Shown piece by piece: positions 49,424 through 58,220 of a DNA stretch of 64,000 bases. The DNA is taken from contig NC_067206.1 in assembly GCF_026262505.1 (NCBI RefSeq), positions 13,326,205 to 13,390,204 of the forward strand. Reading direction: 5' to 3'. Each line of letters begins with the position of its first letter. Within the stretch, counting starts at the first letter, position 1. The DNA comes from Trichomonas vaginalis G3. Lineage: Eukaryota; Parabasalia; Trichomonadida; Trichomonadidae. A program made the translations under genes and the position numbers. The notes under the pieces are model-generated. The model had not been told where the DNA came from and did not search any database. It saw only the letters and a program-made list of their open reading frames with translations.

Positions 49424-50311
49424 ATGAAGCATTTAATACATGACGTAGATGAAGACATGAATGAAACTACAGACAAACTTAACTCTTCTCTTATTCTTCC
49501 TTTCAGCAAAGATTATGAGTTCTGTTCAAATGGTGTGTATTTCTATTGTGGAAAGATGGGTTCAGGTAAGACATTTAACCTCATTCGTCATATACTCATA
49601 ACAGAACGTTTAGGAAACGACTCTTACTATGACCAAATCATTATATCAGCAACTTCAGACTCTATGGATTCAACAGCGAAAACATTTATGTCAAAAGTTC
49701 AAGCCTCTGTCGTTAAAGTTCCAGATAGCGAACTCATTGAATTTCTTCAACGTTACATTCGACGTAAGAGAAAATATTATGCTATTGTAGAGTTCATACA
49801 GTCAGGAATGCAAAAGACTTCAGAAGAGATGGAAAGAATTATTGACAAACACCACTTACGTCAATACTCAGGAGTTTACGATATGAAACGACTGACAAAC
49901 TACATTCTATCAAAACTTTCAAAATACCCCTTCAAAAAGTATCCTTCAAACACTCTGCTCGTTTGTGACGACTTCGCCGGAAAAGGTTTAGTGTCAAAGC
50001 CTGACTCACCATTAGCTAACATCATAACTAAAGTCAGACATTACCATTTAACTGTAGCAATACTTATGCAAACATGGCGTTTCCTTGCTTTAAACATAAA
50101 ACGTCTCATAACTGACTTCGTTATCTTTCAAGGTTTCTCACGCTATGATATTGAACTCATTTGGAAACAGTCAGGTATAACATTACCTTTTGAAGAAATT
50201 TGGGAAGCATATAAGTCTCTCATCTCTCCTCGTTCATACCTTGAGATTCATATCATGACTAATACCATTAAAGTCAAAAATATTCCATGGGAACGACCAA
50301 CATTGTTTTAA
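49424..50311 (+). CDS. Packaging ATPase (FtsK/HerA, A32-like) of Maverick M2
   Basis: A 295-aa whole frame. Walker A is GKMGSGKTFNLIRHIL near residue 45, Walker B is TLLVCDDFAGKG near 183, and a later HYHLTVAILMQTWRFL block corresponds to sensor motifs. The same three blocks occur in the M1 ATPase at 33413-34288. Its role is packaging element DNA into capsids. It overlaps the convergent next gene by 4 bp. Confidence 0.9.
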   Translation: MKHLIHDVDEDMNETTDKLNSSLILPFSKDYEFCSNGVYFYCGKMGSGKTFNLIRHILITERLGNDSYYDQIIISATSDSMDSTAKTFMSKVQASVVKVPDSELIEFLQRYIRRKRKYYAIVEFIQSGMQKTSEEMERIIDKHHLRQYSGVYDMKRLTNYILSKLSKYPFKKYPSNTLLVCDDFAGKGLVSKPDSPLANIITKVRHYHLTVAILMQTWRFLALNIKRLITDFVIFQGFSRYDIELIWKQSGITLPFEEIWEAYKSLISPRSYLEIHIMTNTIKVKNIPWERPTLF

Positions 50312-50707
50312 AGTTTAACCTTCAATTGACTGATGGTAAACAAATTCCATGCATCTCTGTCGCCATTTCTGTTAATATTTTTGCTGTCATTCATATCATC
50401 CACTTCCCCATCCGTTAGCTTTTGAGGATATGTTAGAATAGCTGTTCTTAAATGAAGGCTTTTCACCTTTGAGAGCATAAACTCTATAACTTTCTGCATA
50501 CTTTATGTTTGAACCTCCTGAGCCATCATTGACATAAATTTTTATAGGCTTCCACCCTTTGTTCATGTTCCTGCTTCTTCCCTTAGCTCTTTTGTTCAGT
50601 AGTTCTACATCTTTATACACAGCTCCTGTCTCAGTGAATTCAACAATATTTTCATTCGTTAGCTTTACATTCAAACCCTTGTCGAGTATATTGTTCATTT
50701 CATACAT
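50308..50707 (-). pseudogene. Unknown M2 protein, broken
   Basis: MYEMNNILDKGLNVKLT... has a basic part (NKRAKGRSRNMNKGWKPIKIYV) and a Ser/Asn/Gly-rich end. It occupies the slot of M1 37893-38312. It is head-to-head with 50733 (25 bp). No domain is recognised; it is broken at least once. Confidence 0.4.
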
Positions 50708-50732
50708 ATAAAAGGTTTTTATTCTATATGAA

Positions 50733-51347
50733 ATGAGAAGCAAATCCATCTTAGCTGGTGCCGTTAATGTTCCAATTGAACCAACATCAAATGTTGACTC
50801 ACGAACGACAAACAATATTGTCATAAAGAACTATAGTTCAGAGTGTTTGAAAGAAAAAGAACCAGAACTTAAGTCGGTGAATTTAAACTCAGCTTCAAAC
50901 GCTAACGCTACATCAGATGTTAAGTTAGAGTATCCACCACTGGACCAAATTCTTTCAAGAGAAGCCAACGACAACCCTTACACAAATGTTCAAACAAATC
51001 CTTCAGATAACGTAGACCATTACCTTCTTCAGTTATACCAAACAATTTTACTCAAAGACGATAAGAAGCTTTTGACAAATCTTATAAGCAAGAACCAAAT
51101 AATTCTAACAAAGGAGGACCTTGAAAATGTTATCTCACGAATAACAGGGAAACAATGTGTCATTGACTATCTCGACCCTGAAATCGAATGCTGTGGTCAA
51201 ACTCCACTATTCATGAAAATAGGTAACATCCGCATCATTGAAACACCAGGAACTACAGGAGTTGAGTTTAAGTATAAATATTCGAACGAGTATACAAAAC
51301 TATCTACTTACTATAAGCTTTGCTTGAAATATGTTTTAGTAAATTAA
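50733..51347 (+). CDS. Unknown 204-aa M2 protein with EIECCG domain
   Basis: MRSKSILAGAVNVPIEP... The first half is Ser/Asn-rich. The second half starts at about 95 with helices, then DYLDPEIECCGQTPLFMKIGNIRI and GVEFKYKYSNEY, which align by eye with the separate 88-aa M1 protein (37292-37558). A double hairpin follows the stop (51359-51391). Confidence 0.5.
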   Translation: MRSKSILAGAVNVPIEPTSNVDSRTTNNIVIKNYSSECLKEKEPELKSVNLNSASNANATSDVKLEYPPLDQILSREANDNPYTNVQTNPSDNVDHYLLQLYQTILLKDDKKLLTNLISKNQIILTKEDLENVISRITGKQCVIDYLDPEIECCGQTPLFMKIGNIRIIETPGTTGVEFKYKYSNEYTKLSTYYKLCLKYVLVN

Positions 51348-51358
51348 AGCAGTCAGGA

Positions 51359-51391
51359 GGGCTCTTTGAGCCCATCTTGGCGCTTTGCGCC
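51359..51391. repeat. Double mini-hairpin
   Basis: GGGCTC-TTT-GAGCCC (51359-51373) and GGCGC-TTT-GCGCC (51379-51391) lie between two convergent genes, a position that would suit a terminator. Confidence 0.8.
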
Positions 51392-51405
51392 GTCAGTCAA
51401 AAAAT

Positions 51406-51648
51406 TCAAGTTAGCAATTTGTAATATCTGTCCAAAACTTCTTCAACAGTATCGAACTCATCTTCATAATGCAAACCTAATCTTATTGACTTGGTGCAGT
51501 TTTCACTAACACAATATTTTTCTGTTCTCTTGACTGGCATAACTAACTCATTTGTTTCATCAAACAGCAACAACCAAAGTTCATGACCTAATACATAACA
51601 TTCATACTTTATATTTTTAGCTCTGAGTTCTCTTGTAAGCTGTTGCAT
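51406..51648 (-). CDS. Small M2 protein, unknown (80 aa)
   Basis: MQQLTRELRAKNIKYECYVLG... is a mixed alpha/beta protein ending EDEFDTVEEVLDRYYKLL. The compact fold resembles a small structural or regulatory protein; no family is recognised. It overlaps the next locus at its start. Confidence 0.5.
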   Translation of the reverse strand: MQQLTRELRAKNIKYECYVLGHELWLLLFDETNELVMPVKRTEKYCVSENCTKSIRLGLHYEDEFDTVEEVLDRYYKLLT

Positions 51649-52371
51649 TTAATATTTTCTAAAAAGTCAACTTCAACAGTCATTCGCACTGGTGCCTTCA
51701 GTTCTACAGGCTCTCCTTGAAAGTCAACAAGTCTGAATTGCATGTCTTTCAAATTATGAGGACTAATGCGAACCCATTTACCTAAATGAGTTGCTATGAC
51801 AGGAACGTTTGGAATGAACATTGAATTGACTGCATAACAGAAGGATTTATATTCTACTGAACCTTTACTATTAACTCCTGAAATACCTGTGACATTAGCT
51901 ATTTTTGACTCAACGTACAAACAATTACCATAACATACGTATGGAACAGATTTCATCTCAATCGTTTTGTCAACACTTTTCAAAGGAAATGTCATATGGT
52001 ATGCTCCCAGAAGAAGTTGTACTCTATGACTCATTCTTGGTATCTTAACTCTTTCTTGCTACTGAACTTCAATGTTCCCTCAGAAGAGAGTTCGACATCT
52101 ATGTTGTCAATAGTTTCTTCATTTATGAGAGTATCTATGACTCCAGCAATTTTATCTATTCTATACTCGCTCTGTTAGGAAATGTTATAACACTTCTTTT
52201 GTCATCTATTTCAAACTCCATGAAATCTGTTTCATCTGTTATGACAAAAGTTGCGATAGTATTGAAGTCAACAACTCTGAAAGCAAGCGCTTCATTCTGA
52301 AGACCTAAGTTTGTTTGTAGCTTTACTGTCCCGTATTCGTTTGGGTCTGTACTTTGCAAATAGAACAACAT
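51609..52371 (-). pseudogene. Beta-rich M2 surface/fibre-region protein, broken
   Basis: Starts MLFYLQSTDPNEYGTVKL. It contains MQFRLVDFQGEPVELKAPVR, shared with M1 36510-37287. Two related halves both hold a 'valDfn/FrLvDfqg' type strand (FRVVDFNTIATFVI and FRLVDFQGEPVEL), so the protein may be an internal duplication. It is head-to-head with the giant fibre gene (17-bp spacer containing TCATTA). It is broken at one or two places. Confidence 0.5.
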
Positions 52372-52388
52372 TTTATTCTCATTAAAAT

Positions 52389-55268
52389 ATGACTATTGCT
52401 GCATATGCGTATGAAACAAATGAAGCAAGAAGAGCACATGAACTAGTAAACGAAAACTCAACTTTAACCATTGAAGGCAATGATTTAGTCATTGACGATG
52501 GAAAAACTAAAAAAGTCATTGATTTCGATACTTTTAACACTTATGACCCATTCATTACAACAAGCAAGGTTCCCATCATAAATGATGGAACGGTGCAATA
52601 TATAAATTCTACAGTAGATGCCTCAATAGTGAAAGTATTAAATGTTCTCATTGAATTGTTAAAGAGCTTTCGATTTGACGACAACATTAAATGCCTAAAG
52701 AATTTAGTCATGAATGAGAAACAAATTCTCGGCGTTGCTGGTAGCAGTAATGATGTACACCTTATGACATTAGAATATTATAACGAACATAAAGATGAAC
52801 TGAAAGGAGAGAAGGGTGACACCGGACCACAAGGACCACAAGGACCACAAGGAATACAAGGACCTCAAGGCGAAAACGGTTTGGATGGAAAGGATGGAAA
52901 GGATGGAAAAACTGCTAAATCATGGATATGGGACCTTATAAATACTGGTTTAACAGCTGCTTCATATGGAGTTCTTCAATACCAAATCGGAAAGATATGG
53001 GCAGTACTTGGTGAAGAAGCTTTAGATGACATTAAAAATGCTTTGAACTTCATTTCAAATGGTTCGGATACTATTAAAACTTTATCTGGTTGGATGCAAG
53101 AAACAAGGAGTCAAATAGATACTGTAAGACGTATAGCAAACAATGCACGTACGGGATTGGATACTTTACGAGAAGCACAAAATACACTAAAGGAAGCAAA
53201 TGATATTCTTGGCTCAGTATCAGACATGCATGAAGATTGGCTTAAAGGTATTGACAAATCTTTAAAAAATCACAGTCAGTCTATTGCTGACTACAAGAAA
53301 AGTATAGATTTTTTACATAGTGCTATGGACGTACATGATGGAAGCATAAGGAACTTACTTAATGCTAACAATAACTTACCAGGAACTATTAAAGCATTTT
53401 ATAAAGTCCTTTGTAAAACCCGGTGCTCTAACATTTAGGTCTTTGAGAGCAAGAGCATTGAAGTCAAGAGATGCAGAAACTCCAGAAGAACCACCAAAAC
53501 CAACAGCTAATGAAATATTGTTCGAATATTTTCCAAGGTACTCTGTTCTCATTGCATACATTCAAGAAATACTTAAGAAAGCAGACTTGACTTTAGGAGA
53601 TGATGAAAGTTCTGTATATCTTTCGTTCCAGTTTCAAATAGCAGAACTTTTGAGACAGATATGCTTAATGTATGACAACATCTCTGATTTCACAAGATAT
53701 GATGACGACCATGACCCCAACACGGTGAAGAAGAAGTTTTACAAACATCCATTAAGACAGGAAAGGTTTTAACTCAAAGTCTCATTATTGACACCAAAGA
53801 TGGCGAAGTGGACGTTCTTCAAGAGCTGAAGAAAAATACTTCTTCGGGAGGTGGTGGTAGGCATGAACTTGAAATAAATGAGATAGAAGAGAAATTAGCC
53901 GAAAAAGCAGATAAAGAACATAAACACAATATCTCCGATATAAATGAACTTCAAGCTACATTAAATAGTAAAGCAGATAAAAACCATGTTCATTATATAA
54001 CTTCAGATGAACAGATTATAACGGACTACCATGGATATTTAACACAGGATGAAAAAGTGAAGACGGAAGATGTTAATGAAAGAAGATATAAATACATTCG
54101 TGCTAAAGGTTATGACATAAGCTGTACTGTACATTATGACACAGGTAAAGCGCTAGAAGCATTTAGTTATAACGATGAAATTTATGCCTCTACTTTCAAT
54201 GTTAACGGTGTATTAGTTGAACCAAGATTTACTTTGAGAGTTAAGGCAAAAATAACTTTTGAAGATGCTATTAAAAGTAGAGCCGACAAAGATGAACTTG
54301 ACGCAACGAACAAAGTTTTGAAATCTCATAAACACAATATCTCCGATATAAATGAACTTCAAGCTACATTAAATAGTAAAGCCGACAAAAATCATACACA
54401 TAAATCCTTCACTACTGTTAGAGCAGACGACATAATATTGAACTATGATTTGGGTTCAAGTGCACCTTTAGAGAATCCGAGTACAAGCGTAAAAGATACT
54501 CTTAACAATTTAGATAAGAGTTGCAGGAATATCGAAGATCATGCCAGAAACTTTGAAGCATATGAACTACCATCAATGTTAGACAAGAAAGCCGACAAAA
54601 ATCATACACATAAATCCTTCACTACTGTTAGAGCAGACGACATAATATTGAACTATGATTTGGGTTCAAGTGCACCTTTAGAGAATCCGAGTACAAGCGT
54701 AAAAGATACTCTTAACAATTTAGATAAGAGTTGCAGGAATATCGAAGATCATGCCAGAAACTTTGAAGCATATGAACTACCCGCAATGTTAGACAAGAAA
54801 GCAGACAAAACAGAGCTTCAAACATTAAAGACTGAAATACTTCAAACATTATATCCTATAGGCTCTATTTATACGTCAATGAACTCAACAAATCCAGAAA
54901 CAGTTTTAGGTTTTGGTACATGGCAGCAGATTGTAGACAAATTCTTATACTGTGCTAACTCTTCAAAGCAAACAGGAGGTTCGAAGAAAATTACTGAAGC
55001 AAACCTTCCACCGCACACTCATACAGGAACTACAAACTTTTCTGGCGACCATAGCCACTCATTAAGAGACCACCCATTATACAACTCAGAATATGAAGCT
55101 GGTAATGACGTTTTATCTCCATCTTATAACAATTCAGCAAAAAAGATTTTTCGACCAACTGAACCAGGAGGAAATCATTCACACACTTTCACAACAAATC
55201 CAACAGGCTCGGGTGCAGATTATATGCCACCATTTGTGACTGTATTCGCATGGTACCGTGTTCAATGA
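52389..55268 (+). pseudogene. Giant collagen-like / phage-tail-like fibre of Maverick M2, broken
   Basis: About 950 codons. The N-terminal domain is followed by a collagen-type Gly-X-Y tract (GPQGPQGPQGIQGPQGENG) near residues 140-165. Then comes a long helical stalk with heptads (RRIANNARTGLDTLREAQNTL). After it come KADKNHTH/ISDINELQATLNSK repeats, including two nearly identical blocks of about 190 bp (54380-54580 and 54590-54780). Last is the YPIGSIYTS...FGTWQQIVDKFL tip ending MPPFVTVFAWYRVQ. It would be a trimeric receptor-binding fibre. The locus has one or two breaks. Confidence 0.75.
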
Positions 55269-55287
55269 AATCTTTAACTTTACATAA

Positions 55288-56373
55288 ATGAGCTTGAAAC
55301 AAGTATTCGAACAACATCCATGGAGGTCATTTAAGAAGTTCAATGAAGCAGCAAAAAGTTGGGGATTTACTAACAGAGCTGAAGTGAAAAGGTTCTTTGA
55401 CAAAAATGTTGTACATCAAACAAAAATAAACCCTTACGACTACTTTTTACCAATTTACTCCAACACTCCTGACGCATACCAATTTGACACTCTCATTCAA
55501 AGCAGAAAAGGAGGACATAAACCATTCCTCATCTTCATTAATGTTAACACTCGCAAAGCTTTTGCGTATGTAATGATGAATAAAGGAACTCGTGAAGTGT
55601 TAAGAGTTTTACAAAAGTTTGTAGCAGAACATAACCCAAGTACTTTAACATCAGACCAAGACAGTGCATACCTCAGCAACGAAATCACAGAATTTCTCAT
55701 TAAGCATAACATAACTCACTACACTACTGAAGACCATAACCATAACATACTCGGCATCATAAACCGCTTCATAAGGACTCTCAGAGATTTAAATCAAAAG
55801 CGAGACTTTACCGAAGAAACAATGAAACATTTTCTCGAAGTATATAATTCCTCAACACATTTTACAACAGGACATACACCAAATTCAATGACACAACAAC
55901 AAGAAGAAAAGTATATACAAAAGAAACGAAGCCAAACACAAAATATCAGAAATTCAACACAATTTACCCTCATTCCTGGTACAAAAGTTCGTGTAGTTCT
56001 TGACGACAAACCGTTGACAAAGAAACGTTTAAGGTTAAGTAGAAACTATTATATCGTAGACTCTACGCAAGGTAATGGATATCTTATAAAAGCTGCCGAC
56101 GACTCTATTGCGTTTTACCCTCGTCACAAATTAGTTGAAAGTAGTAATGGCAAACTTGCTGAAACCATTGACGAAGCAAAGCGAGGAGTGGTTATTGAAA
56201 TACTTGGCTATAACATAAACGATGACACTTATAAAGTAAGATATGAAGGAGGCGTTGAAGATGTTATACCATCTAAGAACTTGAGAGAGTCAAAGCCAAC
56301 ACATCTGGGACCATTAGAGCGGGAGTACTGGAAAGATAAAAACATGCCAGAAAGAATAAGAAAATTCTTCTAA
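55288..56373 (+). CDS. rve-type integrase of Maverick M2
   Basis: A 361-aa whole frame. The N-terminal part is helical (RSFKKFNEAAKSWGFTNRAEVKRFF). The core shows YQFDTLIQSRKGG (first D), TLTSDQDSAYLSN (second D) and DHNHNILGIINRFIRTLRDLN (the region of the third acidic residue). Downstream is a basic C-terminal domain with PGTKVRVVLDD and a second SH3/chromo-like unit (KRGVVIEILGYNINDDTYKVRYEGG). It is adjacent to the fibre gene in tandem, whereas in M1 the two are convergent. It catalyses element insertion. Confidence 0.85.
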   Translation: MSLKQVFEQHPWRSFKKFNEAAKSWGFTNRAEVKRFFDKNVVHQTKINPYDYFLPIYSNTPDAYQFDTLIQSRKGGHKPFLIFINVNTRKAFAYVMMNKGTREVLRVLQKFVAEHNPSTLTSDQDSAYLSNEITEFLIKHNITHYTTEDHNHNILGIINRFIRTLRDLNQKRDFTEETMKHFLEVYNSSTHFTTGHTPNSMTQQQEEKYIQKKRSQTQNIRNSTQFTLIPGTKVRVVLDDKPLTKKRLRLSRNYYIVDSTQGNGYLIKAADDSIAFYPRHKLVESSNGKLAETIDEAKRGVVIEILGYNINDDTYKVRYEGGVEDVIPSKNLRESKPTHLGPLEREYWKDKNMPERIRKFF

Positions 56374-57030
56374 ACTTTTTCATTAGATGTAAATCAGACA
56401 TGAACGAGAACAGTCATGTATTATTAATGGTACCATTTATTTTAACATAAAGACGCAAAGCGGCGAGGACGAAGTCCATGACCAAAAATAATGTTTAGGG
56501 TAGATGGTTAGATCTAACCTCATTTCTACCCTCATTTCTACCCTCATTTCTACCCTCATTTTTTGTATTTGACGGGATTAATTCTTGATTTCAGGGATTT
56601 TTTGACGAAGTGCAAATCTTCACTTCGTCAAAAATAACAGTTATCTACCCTCATTTCTACCCTCATTTTTTGTATTTGACGGGATTAATTCTTGATTTCA
56701 GGGATTTTTTGACGAAGTGCAAATCTTCACTTCGTCAAAAATAACAGTTATCTAATGAAAAATGAAAGTTATTTCTTATTTATCTCATGAAAGTTGTTGG
56801 AAAATAAGTCCTGGGAAGAGTATTATAAGGCGTTTTGTGAAGAATATAGCAACCGTCGGAATACAGACGGTTGCTTTTTATACAAAATTCATGCAGGAAA
56901 TTCTTGAGTTTTGGTTGAAAGAATACGGTCGAGCCACTTTTGGCTCCACCTCAAAACAAGCATTTTATGAGCTTACTAAGGGCGTTATAAATGAATTCAA
57001 AGGTATTTGCATACATCCTGACCTCGTTCA
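56374..57030. repeat. Repeat-rich spacer: hairpins, palindrome module, duplicated 110-bp unit
   Basis: At 56452-56477 lies a double mini-hairpin (CGC-AAA-GCG; GGAC-GAA-GTCC). At 56490-56570 lies the palindrome module (words GGTTAGA and TCTACCC). Next, a unit with GACGGGATTAATTCTTGATT and a strong hairpin TTTGACGAAGTG...CACTTCGTCAAA occurs twice (about 56568-56640 and 56665-56755). A 100-codon open frame from 56762 overlaps the end of this region. Confidence 0.8.
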
Positions 57031-57064
57031 TTTTGTTGCTGAATTCAGCAAAAATAATGTTTAG
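56762..57064 (+). CDS. Doubtful 100-codon ORF
   Basis: MKVISYLSHESCWKISPGKS... has normal composition up to about residue 90 (FKGICIHPDLVHF), then runs into the cassette's non-coding left border, so at least its end is not original. It could be the remnant of a gene that the cassette cut. No family is recognised. Confidence 0.3.
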   Translation: MKVISYLSHESCWKISPGKSIIRRFVKNIATVGIQTVAFYTKFMQEILEFWLKEYGRATFGSTSKQAFYELTKGVINEFKGICIHPDLVHFVAEFSKNNV

Positions 57065-58220
57065 GGTAGATGGTTAGATCTACCCTCATTTCTACCCTCA
57101 GCCGCTAAGCGGCGAGACCCAAAGGTCTTGAATTTTCATGAATTTCCTTAAGACAGAAAAAATAAAGTTAGTTTTATTTTTATTTATTTTTTTATTTTGT
57201 ATGTAAAGATATGATTTCAACAATCGAAACATCAGCACTTTCGACAGCATGCACGGCACCAAACTCGCTAGTCATGAATCCTACGTCAATGTTGGTAGAG
57301 ATGAAAAACTTCATTCCTTCTTCATATACTTTTGAAACAGAAATACAAAGAATAAAGCAAGAACTTTTAACAAGTAATTTAGACTGTAGTGCGAAAGATG
57401 AAACAAATGGAGAGGAGCTATATGAAATGCAAGATATCATAGACCATTTGCCTAAATTACCGGAAGTTCAGCAACAAAAACTAACTATTCCTGAATTCGA
57501 TGAAATTGAAGTTAAAGTTACTGATTCAGTAGAAATAAAGAAGTTCATACGTAAAGTAAATTATGAATTCCTTGGTTTTCATTGCAACCATAAAGTTATG
57601 AACAAAGATTGCGACATGGTTTATAAAAACATTTCTGACATATATAAATCTGAGGAGTTTAAGACATACGACAACTTTGTTTCATTAGCTGCTGAATGTG
57701 TGTGGCAGATAAGAGATAAAGACAGAAGAGGCAAAGTATGGAATGGACAAATAAAACCAACAACTTTTGAGTTAAAGAAAACCATTGACGCCTTAGTTGT
57801 TCTAGCAGGTCAAATTTCAATGTATAACGCAAAAATGAATCCGCAATGTTCAAAATGTAAAGCAACAATGAGGAAATATAACTACTCAGTAAAAGAGATA
57901 GAAAGAATGAGAAACGATTACGCAGACTTAAAGAAAGAAGCAGAAAAGCCAGCAGAAGATAAAATGGACATGTTGACATTTCTTAATAAAAACTATCCCA
58001 CAGCTGACGATTTCCTTCTTTCAGATGTCAAGAAAAAAATATAAGAGAAACGCGCGGCATTGTAAACATTTGATTATATTAACTGAAAGAAATAGAAGCT
58101 ACGAAATTGTTTTAGAATTTCACGAATTCAACAATGTTTACCATGTAAAACGCTTATAATGAATAATGCGGGTTAGAAAAGAGGTAGATATCAGGTTAGA
58201 TATACCCATTCTACCCTAAG
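57038..58220. mobile_element. Second copy of the gene cassette, in Maverick M2
   Basis: It starts at the same GCTGAATTCAGC palindrome (57038-57049) as 32023 and continues AAAAATAATGTTTA into the palindrome module, here with the word GGTAGA/TCTACCC and a double hairpin (57100-57127) inside it. The homologous gene (57211-58044) and a degraded inverted module (about 58165-58215) follow. The surroundings differ from M1, so the cassette sits at another place. Confidence 0.6.
57211..58044 (+). CDS. Unknown 277-aa cassette protein (relative of 32292-33233)
   Basis: MISTIETSALSTACTAP... aligns with the M1 cassette protein almost throughout, with many conservative replacements and no gap problems until the 3' end, where the garbled region begins. 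The same CSKCK motif and FHCNHK are kept. Substitutions are mostly conservative by eye, which suggests past selection on the protein. Confidence 0.6.
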   Translation: MISTIETSALSTACTAPNSLVMNPTSMLVEMKNFIPSSYTFETEIQRIKQELLTSNLDCSAKDETNGEELYEMQDIIDHLPKLPEVQQQKLTIPEFDEIEVKVTDSVEIKKFIRKVNYEFLGFHCNHKVMNKDCDMVYKNISDIYKSEEFKTYDNFVSLAAECVWQIRDKDRRGKVWNGQIKPTTFELKKTIDALVVLAGQISMYNAKMNPQCSKCKATMRKYNYSVKEIERMRNDYADLKKEAEKPAEDKMDMLTFLNKNYPTADDFLLSDVKKKI

